NCBI GenBank assembly: GCA_035456105.1
Contig: DATIDV010000017.1
Span: 1 to 64,000, forward strand
Origin: Viridibacterium sp035456105
GTDB lineage: Bacteria; Pseudomonadota; Gammaproteobacteria; Burkholderiales; Rhodocyclaceae
DNA length: 64,000 bases
Direction of reading: 5' to 3'
Positions within the stretch are counted from its first letter, which is position 1; each line of letters begins with the position of its first letter. A model generated the notes under the pieces. That model was not told where the DNA came from. It saw nothing but the letters and a program-made list of their open reading frames with translations, and made no database searches. The position numbers were made by a program, and so were the translations under genes. Below are positions 39,864-48,124 of the stretch, in pieces.

Positions 39864-39896
39864 GTGAGGAGTGAGGAGTGAGGAGTGAGGAGTGAG
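39864..39896. repeat. 7-bp tandem repeat (GTGAGGA)x4.6 abutting the rph start codon
   Basis: Four perfect copies of GTGAGGA (39864-39891) plus a partial copy. On the rph coding strand this reads (TCCTCAC)n directly before ATG, in the place of a ribosome binding site. Copy number changes would move upstream signals in 7-nt steps. Confidence 0.9.
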
Positions 39897-39910
39897 CGCG
39901 ATTGTACGGC

Positions 39911-40363
39911 TCAGCACGGTGGGCGCAGGTAGTAAATATCGAAAGCGTCTTCATGTGTCTTCACGAAGCCGTGACGCAGGTAGAAACGATTTGACGCGCT
40001 ATCGCGCAAGGCACCAACTCTCACTGGCAGCCGGAGGGCATCCACCTCGGCAAAGACATGCTGCAACACCTGCGCACCCGTGCCACGCCCCTGATGCTCT
40101 GGCAACACATAGAGATGATTGAGAAACAGACAATCAGCCTCGGCACGCGTCACGACAAAACCGACACGCACGCCATCCACGACGATGTAACGGGTGCGTC
40201 GCGGATCGAAAGTGGCGAGAAAGCGCTCACGCGCCCGTTGCGGATCGAAACGCCCGATGCGCTCAAGACTCTCGCGCATCGCGGCGATGCGGATAGCACC
40301 CAGCTCATCGGCATCGGCAGCAACAACCGCCTCAAATGAAACGAAAGAAAAATCCAAGCTCAC
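39911..40363 (-). CDS. GNAT-family acetyltransferase
   Basis: An approximately 150-residue enzyme transferring acetyl from acetyl-CoA; substrate unknown. 'LFLNHLYVLPEHQGRGTGAQVL' is the acetyl-CoA pyrophosphate loop (Q/RxxGxG/A), with 'LRDSASNRFYLRHGFVKTHED' following. Start uncertain: GTG 40363 is used; TTG 40408 would add 15 residues. Lies 50 nt upstream of rph on the same strand. Confidence 0.82.
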   Translation of the reverse strand: MSLDFSFVSFEAVVAADADELGAIRIAAMRESLERIGRFDPQRARERFLATFDPRRTRYIVVDGVRVGFVVTRAEADCLFLNHLYVLPEHQGRGTGAQVLQHVFAEVDALRLPVRVGALRDSASNRFYLRHGFVKTHEDAFDIYYLRPPC

Positions 40364-40488
40364 CTCGAGCAGGTCGATAGCGCGGAAGCCGTAGCGAGCG
40401 GGCCGCAATTGAAGCGAGAAGCGCAGACGTACACAAGTACGTCGAGCATCGCAGCTTCAAGCCCGGTCCGCGCAGTAGGCTTACGCGC

Positions 40489-41415
40489 TTATCGACCCGG
40501 GTCGAAGCGGGAGTACTTCTTGATCGCCTGGTTGATCTCTTTGATCGCCGCCTCGATTTCGTTCTCCGACAGCGGATTGGTGTCGCGCCCACCGCGTCCG
40601 AAGCCATCCATCTTGGTGGTGATGGTGTCGATCGGCATGGTGTTCGTCGAGATCGAAGAGGGATGCTCATCGGCATAGTCGTCATGCCAACGCAGCGCCA
40701 TGATGGAGAGGTTGTCGCAGGTCAGACCGCCGCGCGCTTCAGCGCGTACCAGCATGCGCGGCGAGGCTTCGAGGATGTTGGCCTCGCCCATGATGTCTAC
40801 GATTTCCTCTGCCTCAAGGTTTCCCCACACGCCGTCAGTGCACATGACAATGACGTCATTCGCAAACAATGGCGTTGCGCTGGAGAACTCGACCTGCGGT
40901 GAGTGCGTGCCGCCGAGGCAGCTGAACACTCGGTTACGCGCGGGGTGATGCTGCGCTTCTTCTTCAGTGATCAAGCCCTGGTCAATCATCAGCTGCAGGC
41001 GCGAATGATCGCGCGTCTGCGCTGCGGTGCGGCCACGACGAATCAGATAGAGGCGTGAATCACCGGCATGCGCCCAGTAAGCCACACTGTTCTGCACGAG
41101 GCAGGCAACGATGGTGGTGCGCGGCGCGTCAGGCAGGCGTTTGTCATAGGCGTAATCGACGATCGCGTTGTGCGCATTGGTCAGCGCGCGCGACAGGAAC
41201 ATCAGTTCATCGCGAATCTGCGGCTGGGCAGCCTGCTGGAAAGCTTCGATCAGATACTGGGTAGCGATCTGCGCAGCGATCTCGCCATGCAGATGCCCGC
41301 CCATGCCGTCGGCAACGACCATGAGCAAGGATTCGCGCGAGTAGCTGTAGGCCACGCGGTCCTGATTATTCGGGCGGCAGCCTGGGCGGCTTTCCTGGTA
41401 GATGGTGAATTTCAT
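40489..41415 (-). CDS. PP2C-family Ser/Thr protein phosphatase
   Basis: A 308-residue phosphatase. Metal-binding motifs: 'NNQDRVAYSY' (Asp about 19), 'VVADGMGGHLHG' (Asp about 36), 'AYWAHAGDSRLYL', 'VIVMCTDGVW' and 'GLTCDNLSI'. The C-terminal ~65 residues after the PP2C core (Asp/Ser/Thr-rich, 'TKMDGFGRGGRDTNP') are an extra tail. It lies directly downstream of the kinase gene at 41434 (18-nt gap), so the pair likely controls a shared phosphorylation target. Confidence 0.9.
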   Translation of the reverse strand: MKFTIYQESRPGCRPNNQDRVAYSYSRESLLMVVADGMGGHLHGEIAAQIATQYLIEAFQQAAQPQIRDELMFLSRALTNAHNAIVDYAYDKRLPDAPRTTIVACLVQNSVAYWAHAGDSRLYLIRRGRTAAQTRDHSRLQLMIDQGLITEEEAQHHPARNRVFSCLGGTHSPQVEFSSATPLFANDVIVMCTDGVWGNLEAEEIVDIMGEANILEASPRMLVRAEARGGLTCDNLSIMALRWHDDYADEHPSSISTNTMPIDTITTKMDGFGRGGRDTNPLSENEIEAAIKEINQAIKKYSRFDPGR

Positions 41416-41433
41416 GACGTTCTCATGACGCGT

Positions 41434-42393
41434 TTATGACTTCTTGAGCAAGGAGCGCAAGCGGGTGCTGACTTTGCCGATCAAGGTGGTCGGCGGCTTG
41501 GGGGCGATATGGCGTGAGCGTGTCAGCAAGGCTTTCTGCAGCGCATAAACACTCTGTGGTCGTTCCAGCGGATTGATCAGTAGACACCAGTCAATGGTTT
41601 CCAGCATGTGGATGGAGTACTCGCCGGCCCAGCGCTTGGTGGCCGGCTCAAGCAGATCCTTCTTGATGCGCTCATCGGAACGCTGCGGCGCGGAACCCGA
41701 CAGGCAGGCATACATCGAGGCGCCGACGCTGTAGATGTCGCTCCACGGACCAAGATTGTCGCGATCGTTGAACTGTTCGGGCGGGGCGAAGCCCGGTGTG
41801 TACATTGGTTTTAGCATCGGCGTGTCCTGCGCGAGGGTCTGGCGCGCGGCGCCGAAGTCGAGCAGCACGGGCGTGCCGTCGTTGCGCAGGTAGATGTTGG
41901 AGGGTTTGATGTCGAGGTGCAGCAACTTGTGGGCGTGCACTTCGCGCAGGCCGTTCAGGAGCCGCGTGAACACGCCGCGGATGAAGCGCTCCTTGATGTG
42001 ACCCTTGTTGCGGTGAATGAAATCCTGAAGCGTACGACCCCGCTCGAACTGCATCACCATGTAAACGGTGCCGTTGGCGCGGAAGAAGTTGAGCACGCGC
42101 ACCACGTTCGGGTGCAGCAACTTGGCAAGCGAACGCCCTTCCTCGAAAAAGCACTTCATGCCATAACGAAAGGCGGCCTGGTGCTCCTCGGTGATTTGCG
42201 GTTCGATCTCACCCGCCTTGCGCAGTGCCAGCGAATTCGGCAGGTATTCCTTGATGGCAACCGGCACTTGCTGATCGTCCAGCGCCAGATAGACGATGGA
42301 GAATCCACCCAGACTCAGCTGCTGTTCGATGCGATATTGTTCGAGTTGAAAGCCTGGTGGCAGGGGGCTATTTATTTGAGACAGCGTAGCCAT
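41434..42393 (-). CDS. Ser/Thr protein kinase (STPK)
   Basis: A 319-residue kinase with the Hanks core and no membrane segment. Gly loop 'LSLGGFSIVYLA' near residue 26; catalytic Lys in 'VAIKEYLP' (about 48); 'HLDIKPSNIYL' (HRD-type, Arg replaced by Leu) about 160; 'LLDFGAARQT' (DFG) about 178; 'TPGFAPPEQF' in the activation segment. It is most likely active. Paired with the PP2C phosphatase at 40489; both sit between rph and yicC, as in several betaproteobacteria. Confidence 0.92.
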   Translation of the reverse strand: MATLSQINSPLPPGFQLEQYRIEQQLSLGGFSIVYLALDDQQVPVAIKEYLPNSLALRKAGEIEPQITEEHQAAFRYGMKCFFEEGRSLAKLLHPNVVRVLNFFRANGTVYMVMQFERGRTLQDFIHRNKGHIKERFIRGVFTRLLNGLREVHAHKLLHLDIKPSNIYLRNDGTPVLLDFGAARQTLAQDTPMLKPMYTPGFAPPEQFNDRDNLGPWSDIYSVGASMYACLSGSAPQRSDERIKKDLLEPATKRWAGEYSIHMLETIDWCLLINPLERPQSVYALQKALLTRSRHIAPKPPTTLIGKVSTRLRSLLKKS

Positions 42394-42535
42394 GAGTTAG
42401 TATCCGCAGGTTCTGCGTTGCACAAAAAACTGGCGCCGCAGACTGACTACCGATAGCAACTTTGATGCCGTCGCATCCTGCAGGGGCTGCCTTGAAGACA
42501 AGCTGAGCAATCCCATCACCTTACGGAATATCCCA

Positions 42536-43402
42536 ATGGTATATAGCATGACTGGTTACGCGGCGCTGACCCGCAATCTTGGCAGCGTGTCGTTGCAATT
42601 GGAGCTGCGCAGCGTCAACTCCCGTTATCTGGATCCCACATTTCGCGTCACCGAAGAGCTCCGCTTTGCCGAGCCGATGTTGCGCGATCTTATCGGCGCG
42701 AGCCTAACACGGGGCAAGGTCGAATGCCGTGCCAACTTACAGGCGGCCGCCCAAGTCGCGCCAGAGCTTGCTGTGAATGCAGAAATGCTGCAGCGCCTCG
42801 CCGGAGCGCAGGCGCAGGTTCGCGCCTTGATGCCCGACGCCAGGCCCCTGTCGACCGGCGAAGTGTTGCGTTGGCCCGGCGTAATGGCAGAAGAAACGCT
42901 GTCACAGGAAAAGCTTGCCGAAGCCATGAGCGAGCTCGGCAAGAAAGCGCTGGAAGAATTACGCGACAGCCGCGCGCGCGAAGGCGCCAAGCTGGTAACT
43001 GCCTTGCGCGAACGCGTTGCCTCGATTCGCGCCAAACTGGTCATCGTCGAGCCGCTTATCCCGGCGGCAGTCGAGGAATATCGCAAGCGCATGACGCTAC
43101 GCCTGCAGGAGGCGATGGCAACTCAGGACGACGAACGCATCCGCCAGGAGGTAACACTGTTCGCGCAGCGCGTGGACGTGGCCGAAGAATTGACTCGCCT
43201 CTCCACGCACCTCGATGAAGTAGAGCGTGTACTGAAGGCCGGCGGAGCAGTCGGCAAGCGGCTGGACTTTCTCATGCAGGAACTTAACCGCGAAGCCAAT
43301 ACACTGGCCTCAAAATCGGTCTCAGCCGAGCTGACGGGTATCTCGGTGGACCTCAAGGTTTATATCGAGCAAATGCGTGAGCAAGTACAAAACCTTGAAT
43401 GA
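42536..43402 (+). CDS. yicC: YicC/YloC-family endoribonuclease
   Basis: A 288-residue protein beginning MVYSMTGYAA, the conserved N-terminus, and ending 'VDLKVYIEQMREQVQNLE', the conserved C-terminus; 'LRSVNSRYLD' and 'RLDFLMQELNREANTLASKS' also match. E. coli YicC is an endoribonuclease that helps remove small RNAs. CGGAAT lies before the ATG. It is usually next to gmk; here an efflux operon on the opposite strand separates them. Confidence 0.94.
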   Translation: MVYSMTGYAALTRNLGSVSLQLELRSVNSRYLDPTFRVTEELRFAEPMLRDLIGASLTRGKVECRANLQAAAQVAPELAVNAEMLQRLAGAQAQVRALMPDARPLSTGEVLRWPGVMAEETLSQEKLAEAMSELGKKALEELRDSRAREGAKLVTALRERVASIRAKLVIVEPLIPAAVEEYRKRMTLRLQEAMATQDDERIRQEVTLFAQRVDVAEELTRLSTHLDEVERVLKAGGAVGKRLDFLMQELNREANTLASKSVSAELTGISVDLKVYIEQMREQVQNLE

Positions 43403-43447
43403 AAGATCGCCGAGCTACGCACCAATCGGCGCGTAGCGCGCCTGCAC

Positions 43448-44860
43448 TCAGTTCGCCGCAGTCTTGTCTCCGGGTGCTTCGAAGCTACCGCCGAGTGCCA
43501 GATGCAGATTGACGCGCTGTGCCAGCCGTTCGCTTTGCACATGCAGCCGTGACGTGCGCGCTGCATACAGCGCCAGCTGACGCTGACTGACCACACGCAG
43601 GTCAACCTTGCCAATCTTGTACTGGATGTTCGCAAGATCCAGTGCGCGCTGACTGCTGGTGACGTTATCGATCAGGATCGCATCGCGGTCGCGCAGCGCG
43701 CCTTCGGCTGACAACGCGCCTTCGACATCACTGAAAGCACGCTGTGCGATGCGGGCGTAGTCGGCAACGGCGAGCTTCTGTTCGGCGCTGCGGATCTCTA
43801 CCTGCGCCTGCAACGCGCCGCCCCTGTACAAGGGCGCGACCAGGTTGGCCCCAAAGCTCCAGACGGGGTTGTCGTGATTCTGGAGCACAAAGAGTTCGCT
43901 CGACACATCGGCGCCAGACATCGTCAGGCTGATGCGCGGCAGACGTGCGGCCTTCGCCTCTTCGACTCGATCAAAGGCCGCAGCAACACGTCGCTCCGCG
44001 GCAACGACATCAGGGCGCCGCTCCAGCAATTCAGAGGGCAAACCGACTGGAGGGGGTGCCGGCACACTCGCCAGTTGCTGCGCGACGGCGATCTCAGCCG
44101 AGGGATAGCGACCCAGCAACAGCTCAAGTGCGCGCAGGGCCTGCTCGCGCGCATAGTCGACCTGACGCAGGGTGTCGCGGAAAGTACCCGCGTTCGCCCG
44201 CGCTTCCGCTACCGCGCTTTCGTCGCCAGCGCCGATGCGCAGCCTCTCTTGCGCAAGGCGCATTAACTCACCAGATGCAGTCACCATGTCCTGCGCAATC
44301 AGGCGCTGTTGCCCGCTCTCGATGGCCAGGAAATAGCTCTTCGCGACGACTGCGGCAAGCGATTGCCGCGCGAACGCATAGTCGGCCTCAACCGATGCGT
44401 ACTGGGCCTGGGCTGCGTTCCGACCGTAACGCACACGACCCCACACATCGAGTTCGAGCGAAGCACTGAGGAAAACGCCCTGCAGCCCCGAGCCATCGCC
44501 ACCAAATTTGCCGCCGCCGTGAGCCAGGGCATCCACCGCCGGTAACAGCGCGGCCCCCGCCACCTTCACGTAGCCCGCCGCCTGTTCAACACGGACAGCC
44601 GCAGCCTTGATATCGGCGTTATAGGCCAAGGCTTCGTTGACCAAGGCCACGAGCGCTGGATCGTTGAACGCATCGAGCCAGCGCTCCATCACGGGCTGCG
44701 CACCACCCGCTGTGCCCTTCCAGTCGGCCGGGATAACCGTGTGCGGCAGCGCTTCTTTCTGGATGTCGAGTGCTGACGGCGGCGAATTGGTAATACAGCC
44801 CCCGGCAGCAACCGCCACCAGCAGCACAGACCAACGCTTCATGACGTGATGGGTACGCAT
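43448..44860 (-). CDS. Outer-membrane efflux lipoprotein, NodT/OprM-like
   Basis: A 470-residue TolC-like channel with a lipobox ('LLVAVAAGGC') and two OEP repeats; 'YVKVAGAALLPAVDALA' and 'LRQVDYAREQALRALELLLGRYP' typify the family. ATG at 44860 shares its A with the HlyD stop (TGATG), so translation is coupled. Third gene of the DUF3302-HlyD-NodT operon; it would form the outer part of an efflux channel. Confidence 0.9.
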   Translation of the reverse strand: MRTHHVMKRWSVLLVAVAAGGCITNSPPSALDIQKEALPHTVIPADWKGTAGGAQPVMERWLDAFNDPALVALVNEALAYNADIKAAAVRVEQAAGYVKVAGAALLPAVDALAHGGGKFGGDGSGLQGVFLSASLELDVWGRVRYGRNAAQAQYASVEADYAFARQSLAAVVAKSYFLAIESGQQRLIAQDMVTASGELMRLAQERLRIGAGDESAVAEARANAGTFRDTLRQVDYAREQALRALELLLGRYPSAEIAVAQQLASVPAPPPVGLPSELLERRPDVVAAERRVAAAFDRVEEAKAARLPRISLTMSGADVSSELFVLQNHDNPVWSFGANLVAPLYRGGALQAQVEIRSAEQKLAVADYARIAQRAFSDVEGALSAEGALRDRDAILIDNVTSSQRALDLANIQYKIGKVDLRVVSQRQLALYAARTSRLHVQSERLAQRVNLHLALGGSFEAPGDKTAAN

Positions 44861-46080
44861 CAATGCAGCTTCAGAACGAGGTAGTTGGTAATCGAGCCGA
44901 CACGGATGAGCACCTTGCGCAGGATATGCAGGGCTGCGACGTGATCGGTAAAGATGGCAGCGTCACCGGACGCGCCGGCCGCCAGAAACAGATCGCGATC
45001 TCTCTCGGCTACGTTGAGCTTGACGGGGAAGCGGCCGGGCACCTGCGGATAGGCGCCGGTCGTCGGCAGCGCGCCTGACTGCATGACCTGGCCCTGACCC
45101 TGGGCCCAAACGATGGAATCAACCGTCGCCTTGATGACCCGCCCCGGTTGGCTCACCAGTGCAACTTCGGCCTCATTGCCGGGCTCGACATTTACCAGCT
45201 CGTTCTGGGCATACAGGGCGATAACCTGGTAGGTCTCTTCGACGAAGCTCATCGCCGGAGCAACCGGGAATGCGGTAACAAATGAACCGGGCCGCAACTG
45301 TACGTTGATGGCGTAACCACTTGTCGGCGCGTAGACCGAGGTCTGATCCAGATCCCACTGCTTACTTGCGACTTCGGCGCGGCTCGCATCGACCTGCGCC
45401 TTGGCGGTCACGATCTGAGCCCGTGCCGAAGCAACCGAGGCCTGCTCGCCGTTCACCTGACCTGACAACCTTTGCGTTACCTGAGCCTCGTTCGCCGTTG
45501 CGGTTGCAAGTTGAGCCTCAAGCTCGGTTACGTTGGCTTCGGCTTGTTCCAGCGAAAACCTGTCGCCAGCACCCGACGCCACGAGCTCGCGATTCTGGGT
45601 CACGCGCAAGCGCGCCAGGTCGAGCCTGGGGCGCAATGCCGCTACCTGCCCACTGGCGGATTTGAGTTGCTCGCGCAATTCACGTGCCCCGGCAGACGCA
45701 TCGGCCAGCGCGGCGCCACTCTGTTCGAGCCGGGCCTCGTCCGCAGCAAGCTTGGCCCTGGCGACGTTCAGGTCATTCTGATACGGCGTCGGATCAATCC
45801 GGAACAACAGCTCACCCTTCTTGACCAGTCGATTAGGTTCGACAGGCACCTCGATCACGCGCCCCCTCACCTGCGGAATGATCTGAACGACATACTTGAC
45901 TACCCGAACATCATTTGACGACGGCGCCACCACGTTGAGTGTCAGGATCATCACCGCCAGCCCGACAATGGGGATGATGACGACCGTGACTTGCGAGGTC
46001 GTATTCCAGGGAAGCCATTTGAACTTGATGAAGATCAGCCAGACGAAAAACGAGTAGATCCCGAGTATCAGCAAATCCAT
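44860..46080 (-). CDS. HlyD-family efflux periplasmic adaptor (YiaV/YibH-like)
   Basis: A 406-residue protein with two N-terminal hydrophobic segments (about 3-20 and 29-50), a biotinyl-lipoyl-like domain around 'IIPQVRGRVIEVPVEPNRLVKKGELLFRIDP', long coiled coil (about 105-220) and a beta-barrel C-terminal region. YiaV/YibH adaptors occur with DUF3302 proteins, as here. Start ATG at 46080 shares its first base with the stop of the upstream gene (TAATG). Substrate unknown. Confidence 0.88.
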   Translation of the reverse strand: MDLLILGIYSFFVWLIFIKFKWLPWNTTSQVTVVIIPIVGLAVMILTLNVVAPSSNDVRVVKYVVQIIPQVRGRVIEVPVEPNRLVKKGELLFRIDPTPYQNDLNVARAKLAADEARLEQSGAALADASAGARELREQLKSASGQVAALRPRLDLARLRVTQNRELVASGAGDRFSLEQAEANVTELEAQLATATANEAQVTQRLSGQVNGEQASVASARAQIVTAKAQVDASRAEVASKQWDLDQTSVYAPTSGYAINVQLRPGSFVTAFPVAPAMSFVEETYQVIALYAQNELVNVEPGNEAEVALVSQPGRVIKATVDSIVWAQGQGQVMQSGALPTTGAYPQVPGRFPVKLNVAERDRDLFLAAGASGDAAIFTDHVAALHILRKVLIRVGSITNYLVLKLH

Positions 46081-46634
46081 TATGCGTCTCCCACCTTCCT
46101 GCTATCGATGCTCTTACTCGCTTCAGTCAGCTCATCACGCAGCGACCTGAGTTTTGGCGGCAATTGTCCCCTGGCGGCCATTGCATCGAGTTCATGCTGC
46201 AGATGAGCAATCTCGTCTGCCGGCAACTCGCCTGCTTTTGCCTTGTCTCCCATTTCGTGGAAATAGCTGTCGTGCTTCTCGGTGCCGTAAGCCAGCCGAT
46301 ATGCCACGGGTTTCGTGTAAGCCCATAACCACGCAATCGGCCACAACAAGCCGCCGAATACCAGCGAGAGCAGACAGAGCGTGTGGATCGCCTCGGCCTG
46401 TGGATGATGTCGCTTGTGAGCGATCTTTTCGGGGAGGACGTGCACCATCCAGAACAGGATGACAACAGCGATCGGCACAACAAACACGACGAACCACGCT
46501 ATCCCGGTCGCCGCGGCGTCGAGTGCATCGCCCGAAAGGAATGAGGCTCGCGCCGGCGTACATACAATCAAAAACAAAAACGCAGCAAACCGCGTCATCG
46601 CAATTCGTAAATTGGTTGTGCCATGCCGATGCAT
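46080..46634 (-). CDS. DUF3302 inner-membrane protein (YiaW/YibI-like)
   Basis: A 184-residue protein: signal-like helix (about 12-30), a second helix (about 44-66, 'ATGIAWFVVFVVPIAVVILFW') and a third (about 84-106), then a soluble acidic tail. 'VLPEKIAHKRHHPQAEAIHTLCLLSL' is the family signature. ATG 46634 follows GGGGGA. DUF3302 proteins accompany HlyD adaptors; the role is unknown. It is the first gene of the efflux operon. Confidence 0.85.
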   Translation of the reverse strand: MHRHGTTNLRIAMTRFAAFLFLIVCTPARASFLSGDALDAAATGIAWFVVFVVPIAVVILFWMVHVLPEKIAHKRHHPQAEAIHTLCLLSLVFGGLLWPIAWLWAYTKPVAYRLAYGTEKHDSYFHEMGDKAKAGELPADEIAHLQHELDAMAARGQLPPKLRSLRDELTEASKSIDSRKVGDA

Positions 46635-47048
46635 CGAATCCCCCACCATGTGGACTTACTGGATCACTGCCTGCCTAGATGCCAAAACCTTACCGTGAAG
46701 CACTACGTGTCAGAATGACAATAACCTGAATCTGTGTATTTTTGTGTTTTGATTATTGCAGCGAATTCGAGTCTCCACCAGTTCGTGCAGGCACACCCAC
46801 CCACACGCTGCGCAACGGCGCCCTTGCCCGCAAAGGCGAATTACGCGACCTGGCCCGCACCGCACGGCATGCCGCCAAGTGCCCTTACCCCAAACTGAAG
46901 CGACGCAAGCAGGTCCCTGGATTACAGGCGCCACCCCAACGCACGCCGCTTGTGTAGTAAATTCCGTGGAGCCCTTGGAAAAACAGGCCAGAAATCCCCA
47001 CTGGATCAATCGCTTGAAGGCCCGCTTCAGGCACGGACTCCCGCATCT
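46635..47048. other. Divergent intergenic region between efflux operon and gmk
   Basis: A 414-nt gap. The 46690-46760 stretch is AT-rich and likely holds promoters for the efflux operon and gmk. Open frames in the rest are unsupported; the frame upstream of gmk is open from 46950 but is unlike gmk. No RNA gene was recognised. Confidence 0.5.
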
Positions 47049-47663
47049 ATGACAGGTATCCTCTTCATCGTTTCTGCACCTTCAGGAGCAGGCAAGACCA
47101 CGCTGGTCCGGGCACTCCTGAAAAACGACTCGGCCATCCGCCTGTCCGTGTCCTACACCACGCGCAAGCCGCGTGAGGGAGAAGTCGATGGTGCGGCCTA
47201 CAACTTCGTCAGCCTCGAACGCTTCGAGGCCATGCGCGACGCAGGCGAATTTCTGGAGTGGGCCGAGGTGCATGGCAATTTCTACGCGACCTCACGCCCC
47301 TGGCTGCAAGCGCAACTGGCCAAAGGACAGGACGTTCTACTTGAAATCGACTGGCAAGGCGCCGCGCAGGTTCGCGAACAATTCGTCGAGCCGGTAAGCA
47401 TTTTCATCCTGCCGCCCTCCTATGCCGAACTCGAAGCGCGCCTGCGTGGTCGTGGCACGGACAGCGCAGCAGTCATCGAGCGCCGTCTGGCAGCCGCACG
47501 CGACGAAATGCGGCGCGTAACGGAATTCGACTACGCTATAATTAACAATGACTTGCAGGAAGCGCTCAGTGACCTGCGTGTCGTTGTTCGCGCCGCTCGG
47601 CTGCGTACGACGCAGACACGAGCGCGCAACCCTGAGGTATTCGTCGACAACCTGGGTCAATAG
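47049..47663 (+). CDS. gmk: Guanylate kinase
   Basis: A 204-residue GMP kinase. P-loop 'VSAPSGAGKTTL' at residues 7-18, then 'LSVSYTTRKPREGEVDGAAYNFV' and 'LEWAEVHGNFYATSR' (GMP-binding), 'ILPPSYAELEARLRGRGTD' (lid). ATG 47049 is chosen because the family N-terminus is MTGILFIVSAPSG. First gene of the gmk-rpoZ-spoT unit. Confidence 0.97.
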   Translation: MTGILFIVSAPSGAGKTTLVRALLKNDSAIRLSVSYTTRKPREGEVDGAAYNFVSLERFEAMRDAGEFLEWAEVHGNFYATSRPWLQAQLAKGQDVLLEIDWQGAAQVREQFVEPVSIFILPPSYAELEARLRGRGTDSAAVIERRLAAARDEMRRVTEFDYAIINNDLQEALSDLRVVVRAARLRTTQTRARNPEVFVDNLGQ

Positions 47664-47806
47664 AGGCACTCTTACAGCTAGTTCATGTCCACAACAGATG
47701 GACGTGAGGCGGTATTTATTGTGTCGCACGAGTTGCCCTAGCGGCTCGTGCCGCTGTTGTCTTGTTAGTTGTTTATCTGCTGATTCGCTTTCCCCCGGAG
47801 TACACC

Positions 47807-48013
47807 ATGGCCCGTATCACCATTGAAGATTGCCTGAACAAGTTCACCAACCGTTTCGAACTGACCCTTGCTGCAACTTACCGCGCACGTCAGCTCGCTT
47901 CGGGCAGCACGCCGTTGGTGGAAGCAGAACGCGACAAACCTACCGTGATCGCCCTGCGCGAAATTGCTGCGGGCAAGGTTGGCCGCGAAGTTCTCGGGCG
48001 CAGTCAGTCCTGA
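47807..48013 (+). CDS. rpoZ: RNA polymerase omega subunit
   Basis: A 68-residue protein starting MARITIEDCLNKFTNRFELTLAATYRARQL, the conserved omega N-terminus, with 'KPTVIALREIAAGKV' following. CGGAG SD. It binds beta-prime and helps assembly and ppGpp response. It is the second gene of the gmk-rpoZ-spoT unit; its order is conserved across proteobacteria. Slightly shorter than the E. coli protein (91 aa). Confidence 0.97.
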   Translation: MARITIEDCLNKFTNRFELTLAATYRARQLASGSTPLVEAERDKPTVIALREIAAGKVGREVLGRSQS

Positions 48014-48084
48014 TCGCAACTTGGCATCTGGAGGACGTAGCTTGGGTGTCCGCCCGCATTCCTTCTCCCGAGCCCTGATCTGTC

Positions 48085-48107
48085 CCCCTCGCCCTGCGGG
48101 TGAGGGG
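48085..48107. repeat. GC-rich hairpin just before spoT
   Basis: A 10-bp stem (CCCCTCGCCC / GGGTGAGGGG, one G-T pair, loop TGC) ends 17 nt before the GTG start of spoT. No T-tract, so not a terminator. It is a dispersed-repeat-like sequence (CCCCTCGCCC...GGGTGAGGGG) common in proteobacterial intergenic regions, and it may affect spoT translation. Confidence 0.45.
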
Positions 48108-48124
48108 CGGGAAGCGAGCGCGCC

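Noticed and set aside
39864..39896. Tandem repeat considered as a CRISPR-like array
   Set aside because: The units are 7 nt and contiguous with no spacers.
46742..47048. Plus-strand open frames before gmk considered as a leader gene
   Set aside because: No SD, no family, and the frame continuing into gmk does not match the enzyme's conserved N-terminus.
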